Shown: piece by piece, positions 19,554 to 29,999 of the stretch
Layout: every line of letters begins with the position of its first letter
Numbering within the stretch: position 1 is the stretch's first letter
NCBI GenBank assembly: GCA_017303355.1
Contig: JAFLCU010000005.1
Span: forward strand, 124,001-188,000
Reading direction: 5' to 3'
Origin: Caulobacterales bacterium
GTDB taxonomy: Bacteria; Pseudomonadota; Alphaproteobacteria; Caulobacterales; Aquidulcibacteraceae
DNA: 64,000 nucleotides
Made by a program: the position numbers and the translations under genes
The notes under the pieces: model-generated
The model's input: the letters and a program-made list of their open reading frames with translations, nothing else
What the model was told of the DNA's origin: nothing
The model's database searches: none

Positions 19554-21131
19554 TCACTCCCACTCGATCGTGCCCGGCGGCTTCGAGGTCACGTCATAGA
19601 CCACCCGGTTCACGCCGCGCACTTCGTTGATGATGCGCGTGGCGGCGCGGCCGAGGAAATCCATTGAGTACGGGAAGAAATCCGCCGTCATGCCGTCGGT
19701 GCTCGTCACCGCGCGCAGCGCGCACACATATTCGTACGTGCGCCCATCGCCCATCACGCCGACCGTGCGCACCGGCAGCAGCACCGCGAAAGCCTGCCAG
19801 ATTTTGTCGTACAAACCCGCCTTGCGGATTTCATCGAGATAGACCGCATCTGCCTCGCGCAGAATATCGAGCTTCTCGCGCGTGATCTCGCCCGGCACGC
19901 GGATCGCCAAGCCTGGCCCTGGAAACGGATGGCGGCCCACGAACGTCTCCGGCAAGCCAAGCTCACGCCCCAGCGCGCGCACTTCGTCCTTGAACAAATC
20001 GCGCAGCGGCTCGACCAGCTTCATGTTCATGCGCTCAGGCAAGCCGCCGACATTGTGGTGCGACTTGATCGTCACAGACGGACCTCCAATGGCCGACACG
20101 CTTTCGATCACGTCCGGATAGAGCGTGCCTTGCGCCAGGAATTCCGCGCCGCCGATGGATTTCGCCTTCTCCTCGAACACATCGATGAAGAGCTTGCCGA
20201 TCGTCTTGCGCTTCACTTCCGGATCGCTCACGCCCTCCAGCGCGCCGAGGAAGCGTTCGCTTTCATCCGCGTGGATCAGCGGAATATTGTAGTGATCGCG
20301 GAACAGCGACACCACCTCCCGCGCCTCGTCCTTGCGCATCAAGCCGTGATCCACGAACACGCAATGCAACCGCTCGCCGATCGCTTCGTGGATCAGCACC
20401 GCCGCCACGGAAGAATCCACCCCGCCCGAAAGCCCGCAAATCACCGTGCCGTCGCCGACCTGCGCGCGAATGCGCGCGATCGCTTCTTCCTTGAACGCCG
20501 CCATCGTCCAATCGCCTTTGAGGCCGGCGATGCGATGCGTGAAATTTTGGAGCAGCTTACCGCCATCCGGCGTGTGTACGACTTCAGGATGAAACATCGT
20601 CGTATAGAAACGGCGCTGCTCGTTCACCGCGATCGCGAACGGCGCGTTCTCGCTCACGCCGATCACCTCGAAACCGTCCGGCAGTTTCGTCACGCGGTCG
20701 CCATGGCTCATCCAAACTGGGTAACGCCCGCCCACCTCCCACAAGCCTTCGAACAGCGGCGACGCCTTCTTGATCTCGACATCGGCGCGGCCAAACTCGC
20801 GCGCGTGCCCGCCCTCGACGACGCCGCCCAGCTGCACGCTCATCGTCTGCTGGCCGTAGCAGATGGCCAGGATCGGCACGCCCATGTCGAACGCCTCTTT
20901 GGGCGCGCGCGGGCTCGGCTCATCGAGCACGCTCGACGGCCCGCCCGAGAAAATGATCGCCTTGGGCGCGAAGCTCTTGAGCAGCGCGCCATCGACCTTG
21001 TTGTACGGATGGATTTCGCAATAGACGCCATTCTCGCGCACGCGCCGCGCGATCAGCTGCGTCACTTGTGATCCGAAATCTATGATGAGAACGCGCTCGT
21101 GAGCCTGAGCGCTGGCGACCGGCTGAACCAT
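19554..21131 (-). CDS. guaA: GMP synthase (glutamine-hydrolysing)
   Basis: 525 residues. Class I glutamine amidotransferase domain (nucleophile in ILAICYGQQ near 90, His/Glu in MFHPEVVHT near 180), then the ATP-pyrophosphatase loop SGGVDSSVA near 232 and the dimerisation tail ending PPGTIEWE. Converts XMP to GMP. The stop codon lies at 19554-19556, immediately beside the ISCR2 end, so any native terminator has been displaced. guaB is at 27792. Confidence 0.97.
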   Translation of the reverse strand: MVQPVASAQAHERVLIIDFGSQVTQLIARRVRENGVYCEIHPYNKVDGALLKSFAPKAIIFSGGPSSVLDEPSPRAPKEAFDMGVPILAICYGQQTMSVQLGGVVEGGHAREFGRADVEIKKASPLFEGLWEVGGRYPVWMSHGDRVTKLPDGFEVIGVSENAPFAIAVNEQRRFYTTMFHPEVVHTPDGGKLLQNFTHRIAGLKGDWTMAAFKEEAIARIRAQVGDGTVICGLSGGVDSSVAAVLIHEAIGERLHCVFVDHGLMRKDEAREVVSLFRDHYNIPLIHADESERFLGALEGVSDPEVKRKTIGKLFIDVFEEKAKSIGGAEFLAQGTLYPDVIESVSAIGGPSVTIKSHHNVGGLPERMNMKLVEPLRDLFKDEVRALGRELGLPETFVGRHPFPGPGLAIRVPGEITREKLDILREADAVYLDEIRKAGLYDKIWQAFAVLLPVRTVGVMGDGRTYEYVCALRAVTSTDGMTADFFPYSMDFLGRAATRIINEVRGVNRVVYDVTSKPPGTIEWE

Positions 21132-21174
21132 GTCCCGAAATGCAGTGCGCCGCGCGGGAAATCAATCCGCCGCT

Positions 21175-21216
21175 CTCACCCCTCCCCGCGCGCGGGGAGC
21201 GGCAGGGGTGGGGACA
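21175..21216. repeat. GC-rich palindromic repeat upstream of guaA
   Basis: A perfect 18-bp palindrome (CTCCCCGCG/CGCGGGGAG, 21182-21199) inside an imperfect longer pairing of ACCCCTCC with GGGGTGGGG. This kind of element is scattered through intergenic DNA in many alphaproteobacteria. It lies in the guaA leader. Confidence 0.5.
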
Positions 21217-21275
21217 GCGCCAAAGCCTGCAAATTGAACGCCCAGCACCTTGCGCCCCCAGCCCGTAGCACTTAA

Positions 21276-21298
21276 TTATTGCGAACGACTCGCAATAA
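21276..21298. promoter_or_regulatory. Perfect 9-bp inverted repeat, Fur-like operator
   Basis: TTATTGCGA - ACGAC - TCGCAATAA, 8 nt before the DUF2061 start codon. TTGCGA/TCGCAA half sites are characteristic of Fur-type operators in alphaproteobacteria. Placement so close to the ATG suits a repressor site over the promoter or leader. Confidence 0.45.
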
Positions 21299-21306
21299 GA
21301 AACCCC

Positions 21307-21492
21307 ATGCGCCTGGCCCTAAAGACCGCCTCCTATTCCGCCATGCATTTCGTGGTGGCTATCGCCGTGACGTTCGCCATCACCCGCGATTGGCGCGCCG
21401 CCCTCGCCGTCGGCCTGATCGAACCCGCCGTGCAGACCCTCGCCTTCCTCATCCACGACCGCGTCTGGGCGAGGTTGGACGGGCGCGCCTAG
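21307..21492 (+). CDS. DUF2061 small membrane protein
   Basis: 61 residues: two TM helices (about 9-27 and 33-50) with the DUF2061 pattern KTASYSAMHF...AITRDWRAALAVGLIEP and HDRVWARL at the end. Start at 21307, as the longer frame runs through the inverted repeat. It overlaps the convergent TIR gene by 4 nt. Function unknown; the operator in front suggests metal-linked expression. Confidence 0.8.
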   Translation: MRLALKTASYSAMHFVVAIAVTFAITRDWRAALAVGLIEPAVQTLAFLIHDRVWARLDGRA

Positions 21493-23045
21493 TCACGCGG
21501 AACGGCGTCGCGCCAAAGCGAGATGCAGCCATCCTCGCTGCCGGCGATCAGATACGCGCCCGACGCCGAACAGGCGATCGAGGTCAGCTGGCCAAAATGG
21601 TCGCCGCCATCGCCCGACATTTCGACACGCTGGCCGCTATTGCCCCACGACACCAGAAACGGCCGATAGCCTGAGGCCACCGCCACCACATCGGTGTCGG
21701 GAAGCACGGCGAGGCCACGCACCGGATAATCCGCGCGCACCTGAAAGTTCGGCTTGTCCGGATAGGCGCTGTCCTTTGCCTGATACACATCGATCATGCG
21801 ATCGGCGGGGCTTGTCGACGCGACGCACAAATCCGAACCGCGTGGGCGCTCGGCGTGCAATTGGTTGAAGCCGAGCACCGCGCCTGGCGCACGCCGCTGC
21901 CGCAGCGCATCCTGTTTCAGTTCACCCTTGCGGTCGATCCGATGCGTTCGGCCCTTTCGGTCTGTCACGAAGAAAGATTGCACCGCCGGCGAATAGCAAC
22001 AATCCACCGATCGCCCCGCCGCGTAAGACGGCAACTGAATCTCTTTCGAGGTCCCCTCGCGCCAATTCCAAAGCACGGCCTTGCCGCCGCTGATGCTCAG
22101 CACAAGGCCATCGGGGCCGACCGCCGCATCGGCGACGCCGCCGCTGAATTGATTTTGCCCGACCATGCGCTGGCTGACATCGTGCCCCGGATACACGACT
22201 GAAAGATGCGAGAGCGTCCGCGTCTCGCCATCAAATCTCTTGCCGTGAAATAAATTGGTGGCGCCGGCTTCCGTCGCCAGGAAAATCGCATCGCCCGCAT
22301 ACGAAAAGCCGCCGCGATTGATGCCCCACGGCCGGCCGGCCTGATCAGCGCCGGCGAAATGTTCGAACGGGCCGCTTGGGCACTGCGCCGGCGCGATAAC
22401 GTCGTCGGCATTCTCTTGCTTGACCTGCTCCAACTCGCCACGCGCGGCGCCGCGCGACCACAACAGCGCGCGGCCATCCTTGCCGGTCGACAAGATCGCA
22501 TCATCATCGAATGGATTGAACTCCACCGAGGTGACGCCGCCCGCGTGCGCGACGCCGCCGCCAAGCCAACCGACGAATTCGTATTTCGGCAGTCGCGGCA
22601 ATTTGTGATCGAGATCGCGCAGCAATTGCTGCCAGTCCGCGGTCTGCCAGAATTTCTTGAGGAGCGGCTTCGAAAGGCGAATGGATTGGATATCCTTAGC
22701 CCAGCTCTCGCTCTTGGCCGCGACATCGTGGAAGCTCACGATGAGCAGCTTCTCCAATTGGTTGGCGCGCATCGCCTCATACGCCACCCACCAGCTGCGC
22801 TCGGCCAGCGGCGACCAATAGAGCAGCACGCAACGCGCGCGCTTGATTTTAGTGTCGAGCACCGAGCGCCAATCGCTGCCCGAGACGATGCCCTTATCCG
22901 ACCAGACAACATAGCGTTTAGACAATTGCTCGGCGATGGCGTGCGCGATCTCTTTGTCCACGCGCGAATACGAAAGGAAGATGTCGGGCCGCTCGGCCGC
23001 GAGACTTTCCTCGATCGTGACGTCGCTCTTCCCACTCGTGCTCAT
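21489..23045 (-). CDS. TIR-domain protein with C-terminal WD40-like propeller
   Basis: 518 residues. Residues 20-150 are a TIR domain: RPDIFLSYSRVDKEIAHAI opens strand A, SWWVAYEAM carries the likely catalytic Glu (residue 90) used for NAD cleavage by enzymatic TIR domains. From about 165 on, propeller-type repeats follow (GGVTSVEFNPFDDDAILSTGKDGRALLWSR, and a last blade SGAYLIAGSEDGCISLWR). Bacterial TIR proteins often act in antiphage defence, with the second domain as sensor; no partner gene is adjacent. A signalling role other than defence is possible. Confidence 0.8.
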   Translation of the reverse strand: MSTSGKSDVTIEESLAAERPDIFLSYSRVDKEIAHAIAEQLSKRYVVWSDKGIVSGSDWRSVLDTKIKRARCVLLYWSPLAERSWWVAYEAMRANQLEKLLIVSFHDVAAKSESWAKDIQSIRLSKPLLKKFWQTADWQQLLRDLDHKLPRLPKYEFVGWLGGGVAHAGGVTSVEFNPFDDDAILSTGKDGRALLWSRGAARGELEQVKQENADDVIAPAQCPSGPFEHFAGADQAGRPWGINRGGFSYAGDAIFLATEAGATNLFHGKRFDGETRTLSHLSVVYPGHDVSQRMVGQNQFSGGVADAAVGPDGLVLSISGGKAVLWNWREGTSKEIQLPSYAAGRSVDCCYSPAVQSFFVTDRKGRTHRIDRKGELKQDALRQRRAPGAVLGFNQLHAERPRGSDLCVASTSPADRMIDVYQAKDSAYPDKPNFQVRADYPVRGLAVLPDTDVVAVASGYRPFLVSWGNSGQRVEMSGDGGDHFGQLTSIACSASGAYLIAGSEDGCISLWRDAVPRD

Positions 23046-23125
23046 GATCGTTCCCCCAGCGCCATGTCAGCAACCAAACCAATGCCCGTCAAGGTTGATC
23101 CCCTGTCCGCCGCCGCGAAACGCCC

Positions 23126-23231
23126 CACCCATCCCCGGGGCGCAGCGAAGCTGCGAGCCCGGGGCCCATAAACACAGGCGCTTGAGCGTATGGGCCGGAC
23201 TTGGCGCCGCGCGCCAATCCGGGGATGGGTG
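23126..23231. repeat. Dispersed palindromic repeat, copy 1
   Basis: Arms CACCCATCCCCGG and CCGGGGATGGGTG close a 106-nt element; inside are AGCCCGGG, CCCATAAA, GGACTTGGCGC and GCGCCA. The same blocks in the same order occur at 55896-56058, so this is a repeat family and not a chance hairpin. Confidence 0.75.
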
Positions 23232-23346
23232 AGTTTATTGGAGAATGCGCGGCCGTTCGAAAGTTGGAGCGCGTCGCTCCGCGACGCATGCGCGGCGGAG
23301 CCGCGCGCTCCCATTTTCAGGCGCCGCGCGTGGGATAGACCGCGCG

Positions 23347-23427
23347 CTAATCCTACGGCGTCATTTTTAAAAACACCGCAACGCCAAGCTCTTGCACGAA
23401 TCTTCGCGCGAATAATCCGACCGCTTC
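23347..23427 (+). promoter_or_regulatory. 81-bp conserved promoter-like element, copy 1
   Basis: A 27-nt box (23347-23373, from CTAATCCTACGG to TTTTTAAAAA), a variable centre with CTTGCACG at 23391-23398, and the conserved run GAATAATCCGACCGCTTC at 23410-23427. A second copy with the same total length and internal spacing lies at 41693-41773. CTTGC and GAATAATCC have the spacing of a -35/-10 pair; the 27-nt block would be an upstream activator or UP element. It ends 23 nt before the ATG at 23451. Confidence 0.6.
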
Positions 23428-23450
23428 ACAACAGGCGCATAATGCGCGCC

Positions 23451-23948
23451 ATGAAACAGCAACCCCGCCCCATCGTCAGCAAAATAGAAATCGAGGCCCT
23501 CGTGGCCGCGATGATCTATGGGCTGGCGTGCCTGGCCGGGCTGCTGCTGCGTCTCGGCAAACCCCGCAAAACGCGCCGCCTGGAAAAGCTGCTGCGTCAT
23601 GCAGAGCGCCAGGTCGAATGCACGATCTTCATGCAAGCGCTGCAGGAGCTGGGGCTCCATTCACGCGCGGCGCCGCTTCTCACCGCGCGCGCCGGTTTCC
23701 GCAAAAAACGCTCCAACGCGCGTCTCATCGTCAAATGCAGCCGCGTGCGCTTGTGCAACGCGTCACCCTTCGAACGCTGCATGCGCCTTATCCATGCGCT
23801 CTGCGATCAGCGCCGCTTCCTCGAACGCGCCAAGCGCCGCTTGCGCCACGGCTATGTCGATACGCGCCTGATCGCCTGCGCGCCGCCATCGCGCACTCTC
23901 ATCACGCACGCGCTCGCGCCTATGCCCGCGCTCGCGGACTCTTCCTAA
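23451..23948 (+). CDS. Hypothetical protein with one N-terminal TM helix
   Basis: 165 residues, very basic. One TM helix at about 15-37 (ALVAAMIYGLACLAGLLLRLG), then an Arg/Lys-rich region with several Cys (VECTIF, KCSRVRLCN, ERCMRLIHALCD). ATG 23442 is an alternative start. No named family recognised. Of interest mainly because it shares its upstream element with the phage-like cassette at 41653. Confidence 0.55.
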   Translation: MKQQPRPIVSKIEIEALVAAMIYGLACLAGLLLRLGKPRKTRRLEKLLRHAERQVECTIFMQALQELGLHSRAAPLLTARAGFRKKRSNARLIVKCSRVRLCNASPFERCMRLIHALCDQRRFLERAKRRLRHGYVDTRLIACAPPSRTLITHALAPMPALADSS

Positions 23949-23968
23949 ACCCCATCGGACCGCCGGCC

Positions 23969-24011
23969 GTCATTCCGGGGCATCGCGTAGCGATGAACCC
24001 GTAACAGCCGG
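23969..24011. repeat. Fragment related to the dispersed palindromic repeat
   Basis: GTCATTCCGGGGC-ATCGCGTAGCGAT-GAACCCG: the outer part of the same CATTCCCGGGGC...GAGCCCGGG pattern, closing a small perfect hairpin ATCGC-GTA-GCGAT. Much shorter than the two full copies. Confidence 0.4.
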
Positions 24012-24073
24012 CCTTCTATCATCCCAACAACCGCGCGGAGCCCAGGCTCCACGCGGCCAAACGTGCTGGGTGA

Positions 24074-24550
24074 TCAATCCAGATATTGCGACCCGACACT
24101 CGGATTATACGGATCAAGCGGCGCCAGCATGTTCACCGCCGAGCAATAGCCCACGAGCAAACAGAACAGCAGCGCAAGCACGGTTGAGCTCCAGCTCCGC
24201 CCGTCCGCCTTGCGCGCATAGAGAAGCAAGACCACGCCGCCGATGCAAAACAGCAGAATGACCGCCATCAGCACTTTTTGAATGAGGATCTTGCCGATGA
24301 GATCGGCGGTGGGCGCGATTGTGCCGAGCCACGCATCGACGCCGCCAAGCGTCTCCTCCACCGAGAAGCCGAAGATCGCGCCCACCGCTGCCAGGATGAC
24401 GGCGATGACGCCCAGCAGCAAAAAGAGAAACAACAGCCCGCCGCCGAGCCGATTGCCGACGCGGGCGCCATCGGCCGCGAAGGGCGGCGCGCGCCAGCGA
24501 TCGGCAAAGCGCCAGAGCCGGCTCAAAAAGTCGCTTATGAATTTGAACAT
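24074..24550 (-). CDS. Hypothetical three-TM membrane protein
   Basis: 158 residues with TM helices at about 36-60, 88-110 and 120-140, and a conserved-looking N-terminal amphipathic part (FISDFLSRLWRFADRWR). ATG at 24550. Stands 45 nt behind the FAD monooxygenase in the same direction, possibly co-transcribed. No family recognised. Confidence 0.55.
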   Translation of the reverse strand: MFKFISDFLSRLWRFADRWRAPPFAADGARVGNRLGGGLLFLFLLLGVIAVILAAVGAIFGFSVEETLGGVDAWLGTIAPTADLIGKILIQKVLMAVILLFCIGGVVLLLYARKADGRSWSSTVLALLFCLLVGYCSAVNMLAPLDPYNPSVGSQYLD

Positions 24551-24595
24551 CAGCGCCCCCGCGCCGCCAGCATGACACCAGCGCTGAGCGGCTCG

Positions 24596-25777
24596 TCAAG
24601 CGCCCCGTTTGTTGATGGCGTGGAGCGGTGCGCCGATTTGCCCGGCAACGAGCGCGGCCAGGATCGCCGGCGCCGGCGGCGCGCGCGCCAACGGCGAGAC
24701 GATCACGTCGCGCAGCCAGGCGATGAAACGATCGTCGGATTGATAAGCCGGCGTGAACGCCCAGCTCGCCAGCTGATAGAGCCGAATATGCCAAAGCCGC
24801 ATGCGCGCGTATTCGCCAAGCGCCGTCGCCAGATCGTCCTGCCGCTCAAGCGCCATCGCTAGCGCAAACGCGTCAAGCAGCGCCATATTGGCGCCCTGCC
24901 CAAGCTGCGGGCTGGTGCAATGCCACGCATCGCCCAGATGCACGCACTCACGCGAGAGCGGCTCGCGCAGCGTGCGGTGCGCATACGCCGCAAACACCAG
25001 ATCGTCATGGCGCATGATCTGGTTCAGCAGCGGCGCCGTCTGCGGCCAGAGCGCCAGCACCTCGCGCTTCCACGCGTCGAGATCGCCCGCCGCCCACCCC
25101 GCGCGATCGACGTGCTTCAAACTCCAGAAGAACGCCGCCTGTTGGCGCTCGCCATCCGGCATGCGTCCGATCGGCAGCACGCCCACCATCTTGCGCGCCG
25201 CCTCATAGCGTTGCTCCAAGGCGTGCGGATCAAATTCCGGCGTCCAATCCAGACTGGCCCACAGCGCCCCGTACGGCAGCGGCGCTTCGGGCGCGCGCGA
25301 CAGGGGCGAACGCGCGCCCAGAGCGTCAATCACCAGATCAAAGCGCGGCGCGTGCGCGCCATCGGCGAACGCCAATCGCCCATCGCTCACGCTCGCCACC
25401 TCGCGGCCGCTCACGATTTCGGCGCCTGCTTCCAGCGCCGCTTCGTACAACACTTGAAACAGCGCGCCCCGGTGAACACCTATTCCATGCGGCGCATGCG
25501 CACCTAACGCGTCGTAGCGCACATCCAGCACAACGTGTCGTCCGCTCTTGCCGAACAATCTCTTGATCGGCGCCCCCATCGCCCGCATCCGCGCACCGAC
25601 GCCGATCTCATCGAGCACATACAAGCCCACGGGCTGCAGAATGAGCCCCGATCCAATCGGCTTCGGCGTCTCAAGCTTGTCGTAGATCACCACCCGCGCG
25701 CCGCGCGCTCTAAGCAAGCTTGCGCACGCAAGCCCCGCGACGCCACAGCCGGCGATGGCGATCGTGCGATGTTTCAT
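24596..25777 (-). CDS. FAD-dependent monooxygenase (group A)
   Basis: 393 residues. GCGVAG (residues 10-15) for the FAD ADP part, then the GD motif VHLGDAWHCTSPQLGQGANMALLDA near 285, both standard for UbiH/salicylate-hydroxylase-like enzymes that use NAD(P)H and O2 to hydroxylate aromatic or polyketide substrates. The C-terminus ends soon after a short helical region. Substrate not identifiable; no catabolic genes next to it. Confidence 0.82.
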   Translation of the reverse strand: MKHRTIAIAGCGVAGLACASLLRARGARVVIYDKLETPKPIGSGLILQPVGLYVLDEIGVGARMRAMGAPIKRLFGKSGRHVVLDVRYDALGAHAPHGIGVHRGALFQVLYEAALEAGAEIVSGREVASVSDGRLAFADGAHAPRFDLVIDALGARSPLSRAPEAPLPYGALWASLDWTPEFDPHALEQRYEAARKMVGVLPIGRMPDGERQQAAFFWSLKHVDRAGWAAGDLDAWKREVLALWPQTAPLLNQIMRHDDLVFAAYAHRTLREPLSRECVHLGDAWHCTSPQLGQGANMALLDAFALAMALERQDDLATALGEYARMRLWHIRLYQLASWAFTPAYQSDDRFIAWLRDVIVSPLARAPPAPAILAALVAGQIGAPLHAINKRGA

Positions 25778-25842
25778 TTCAGCACAGCGCTTTTCGCGCG
25801 CGCTTGAACGAAACGCTAACCGCGTTGTGCGATGCTTGCTCG

Positions 25843-26100
25843 ATGGCCGCGATCACACCCGTCGATCCCGCCGCGCCCGCACCGATCCTTGCGCCTCGCG
25901 AGCAGAGGGATAACGCCAACCGCGCCGCCGCGGAATTTGGCGCAGCCCTCACGCATCGCGAACGCGTGGAGCAGAAGCCGCGCGTCGATCCCGCCGCCCG
26001 CGCCGCGAGCAAGCGCCAGATCGATCGCGAACGCCGCGACGACGACGCTGAAGACGGCAAGTCCAAGCGCCCCGGCAGCCGCGTCGACATCAGGGTTTGA
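25843..26100 (+). CDS. Small hydrophilic hypothetical protein
   Basis: 85 residues, highly charged, Pro/Ala-rich start (MAAITPVDPAAPAPI), then an Arg/Asp-rich tail. Runs against both neighbours and overlaps the end of the RsmB-type gene by 11 nt. The amino-acid use is unlike a shadow frame (ordered charge runs, no Cys), which is the reason to keep it; still uncertain. Confidence 0.45.
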   Translation: MAAITPVDPAAPAPILAPREQRDNANRAAAEFGAALTHRERVEQKPRVDPAARAASKRQIDRERRDDDAEDGKSKRPGSRVDIRV

Positions 26101-27367
26101 GCCGCAGCTTGGCGACGAAGAAACCGTCGCATCCCGTGAGCCGCGGCGTGAACTGAAGCGCGGCGCCCCGCTTGTAATGCGGCGCCTCCGTCTCCAGATC
26201 CTCAGAAACGAAACTCGCACGCGCCGCGAGGAAGCCCGCGACCTGATCCTCGTTCTCCTCCGGCAACACCGAGCACGTCACATACACAAGCGCGCCGCCC
26301 GGCTTCACCAGCGGCGCGGCCATCGCCAAAGCCTCGCGCTGCTCTTCCAGCCGCCTCGCCAGCGCATTTGGCCGCAAGCGCCATTTCGAGTCAGGATTGC
26401 GCCGCCACGTGCCCGAGCCCGTGCAGGGCGCGTCGACAAACACAATGTCCATGCGGCCGCTCAGATCTTCCAATGCGTCTTTCGTGCGCATCGGCGTGCG
26501 GATCTGAACATTGCGAACGCCCGCTCTATCCGCCCGCTCCTTCACCGGCGCCAATCTGCGTCCATCGACATCGTATGCGAAGATTTGCCCTTTGTTTTGC
26601 ATCAGCGCCGCCAGCGCCAATGTCTTGCCGCCGCCGCCGGCGCACACGTCCGCCACTTGCATGCCCGGCTGCGCGCCCGAAAGCAGCGCCGCCAATTGGC
26701 TGCCTTCGTCCTGCACCTCGAACCAGCCTTTGAGGAACGCCTGCTCCGTCGCCCACGGGAAATTGCGCCCTTGCGACCACGGAATGCGCACGCCCTCGGC
26801 CGTGTGCGGCGAAGCCTGCGGCGGTTCTTTCAGCTTCGGGCTTTCGCTCAAGGCCTCGATGAGTTTCTCGCGCGAGGTCTTCAGCGCATTGGTGCGCAGA
26901 TCAAGCGGCGCGGGCGCCGCGAGCGCCGCCCCCTCCTCGGCGCGCGCATCGCCGAACATGCGTTCAAAGCTGGCGTCGAGCCACTCGGGATAATCGCCGC
27001 GCACAAACGCCGGCGCGCCATCGAGCGTGGCGCTCTCGAGTGCGGCGCGCTCCTTCTCCGTCGGTGGCGAAGGCGCGTGCGGATCATTATATGTGCTTTG
27101 CTCGATCCACTCGGCGGTTCGGCCGAAGCCCCAACGCAAGGCGCCCCACACCCACGCGCGCGGCTCATCGGCGCCCATGCGCCAGGCGCTCGATTGCTTC
27201 CAGCGCAACGCCCCGAACACGAGATCGCCAATCTCGGCGCGATCCTTGGAGCCCGCGAAGCGATGCGACAGCATCCACGCCTTCACCGCATCGGCTGCGG
27301 GCTGGCGTTGGCTTTCAAGCGATGTGAGAATTTCGATAGCCGCCTGCTGGCGGGCGCCGTCACGCAT
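26090..27367 (-). CDS. RsmB-type RNA cytosine-C5 methyltransferase (NOL1/NOP2/Sun)
   Basis: 425 residues. N-terminal NusB-like RNA-binding region, then a SAM fold: CAGGGGKTLALAAL (motif I), DAPCTGSGTWRRNPD (motif IV, PC dyad) and YVTCSVLPEENEDQ (catalytic Cys, motif VI). Substrate is rRNA or tRNA cytosine; the family resembles RsmB (16S m5C967) but this is a divergent, alphaproteobacterial type, so no symbol is given. Confidence 0.85.
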   Translation of the reverse strand: MRDGARQQAAIEILTSLESQRQPAADAVKAWMLSHRFAGSKDRAEIGDLVFGALRWKQSSAWRMGADEPRAWVWGALRWGFGRTAEWIEQSTYNDPHAPSPPTEKERAALESATLDGAPAFVRGDYPEWLDASFERMFGDARAEEGAALAAPAPLDLRTNALKTSREKLIEALSESPKLKEPPQASPHTAEGVRIPWSQGRNFPWATEQAFLKGWFEVQDEGSQLAALLSGAQPGMQVADVCAGGGGKTLALAALMQNKGQIFAYDVDGRRLAPVKERADRAGVRNVQIRTPMRTKDALEDLSGRMDIVFVDAPCTGSGTWRRNPDSKWRLRPNALARRLEEQREALAMAAPLVKPGGALVYVTCSVLPEENEDQVAGFLAARASFVSEDLETEAPHYKRGAALQFTPRLTGCDGFFVAKLRLKP

Positions 27368-27407
27368 GGGAGGAACCCCTATAAAAAGAAACGCATTCCG
27401 CGACCCA

Positions 27408-27788
27408 TTAAATTGACTGGCCGAATACGATCAGATTTCCGTCCGGCGCAAGTATGCACAACTCACGCTGACGATAGTCCTTGTCGGCGGGGCCGTGCAC
27501 TTCTCCGGCGGGCAAGGTATCCAATTTCGGCTTGAGTTCAGCGTACAATCGATCGATGTCCGCGACGTCGACATAATATGCAAAACGCCGATTGCCCGGC
27601 GGGGCGCCATCGTCGCCGCTATTTTGCAGAAGGCGGATACCAGCTGTTTCGCGCTGGATGTAGGCGTACGTTCCCGCGCGAAAATAGGTGGTGAACCCCA
27701 GCACGTCGTTGAAGAAATGGAGCGCCGCCTCGATATCGGGCACGTGCATGAAAGGCGTGATGCGAATGAAATTCGGCGCGCCTGTCAT
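27408..27788 (-). CDS. VOC-superfamily (glyoxalase/bleomycin-resistance-like) protein
   Basis: 126 residues of paired beta-alpha-beta units (ITPFMHVPDIEAALHFFNDVLGFTTYFRAG, then YYVDVADIDRLYAEL and ILAPDGNLIVFGQ). Single-domain VOC proteins bind a metal or a drug. It starts 3 nt behind guaB and is read in the same direction. Exact role unknown. Confidence 0.8.
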   Translation of the reverse strand: MTGAPNFIRITPFMHVPDIEAALHFFNDVLGFTTYFRAGTYAYIQRETAGIRLLQNSGDDGAPPGNRRFAYYVDVADIDRLYAELKPKLDTLPAGEVHGPADKDYRQRELCILAPDGNLIVFGQSI

Positions 27789-27791
27789 GGA

Positions 27792-29297
<1,506 letters not shown>

Positions 29298-29999
29298 TCA
29301 GCCCTTCCGCCCCATCGCCACCAGATAGACTTCCGAACTTTCCGCCCGGCTCGCCGGGGGCTTGGCGTGTTTCACCGTGGTGAAGCTCTGCTTCAGGCGC
29401 GCGAGCAATTCGGCGTCGAGCCCACCCTGAAACGCCTTTGTCACAAAGGCGCCGCCCGGCGCACAATGCGCGATGGCGAATTCGGCGGCCGCTTCGGCGA
29501 GCGCGCCGGTGCGGATTTGATCGGTCCGGGCGTGACCCGTAGTGTTGGCCGCCATATCCGAGAGCACGAGATCGGGTTGGCCGCCGAGCGCATCCATCAG
29601 CACGCCGGGCGTTTCAGGCGCCAGCAAATCCATCTGGAAGAAGGTGGCGCCGGGCATCGGCTCGATCTGAAGCAAATCAACACCCACGACCTTCAAGGCG
29701 CCGCGCTTGACCGCTACCTGCGCCCAGCCGCCAGGCGCCGCGCCCAGATCGACGACGCGCTGCCCACGCTTCAGAAAATGAAACTGCGCGTCGAGTTCGA
29801 TCAGCTTGTAAGCCGCGCGGGCGCGATAGCCTTCGGCGCGCGCCTTGGCGACATAGGGATCGTTCAATTGGCGCTGCAGCCAATTGCGTGAGCTTTCCTT
29901 GACCTTTTTATTCTTCACTCGCGTCGCCATCTGACGCTCGCCGCCACCCGTAATCGGCTTGCCGGTCCAGCGGCGCTTGGGTTCTTCTTCGTCGCTCAT
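29298..29999 (-). CDS. rlmE: 23S rRNA 2'-O-ribose U2552 methyltransferase
   Basis: 233 residues from the ATG at 29999; the open frame runs further but overlaps ppx/gppA. FtsJ fold with DLGAAPGGW (SAM site) and the K-D-K-E tetrad: Lys in ARAAYKL, Asp in LSDMAANTTGH, Lys in FVTKAFQGG, Glu in SSEVYLVA. Its start overlaps the ppx/gppA stop by 4 nt, so the two are coupled. Confidence 0.92.
   Translation of the reverse strand: MSDEEEPKRRWTGKPITGGGERQMATRVKNKKVKESSRNWLQRQLNDPYVAKARAEGYRARAAYKLIELDAQFHFLKRGQRVVDLGAAPGGWAQVAVKRGALKVVGVDLLQIEPMPGATFFQMDLLAPETPGVLMDALGGQPDLVLSDMAANTTGHARTDQIRTGALAEAAAEFAIAHCAPGGAFVTKAFQGGLDAELLARLKQSFTTVKHAKPPASRAESSEVYLVAMGRKG

Larger units (their letters stand above)
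23046..23450. other. 405-nt intergenic region with a dispersed repeat and a promoter element
   Basis: No gene. It contains a palindromic dispersed repeat (23126-23231), a GC-rich stretch with short hairpins (23255-23320) and the 81-bp promoter-like element (23347-23427) that ends 23 nt before the next ATG. Confidence 0.6.

Noticed and set aside
21182-21199. 18-bp palindrome as a guaA terminator
   Set aside because: It lies upstream of the guaA start, not behind its stop, and lacks a T tract; treated as a dispersed repeat.
23347-23427. 81-bp element as a MITE
   Set aside because: No terminal inverted repeats, no target duplication, and both copies point at a gene start with the same geometry; a promoter class fits better, although transposition is not excluded.
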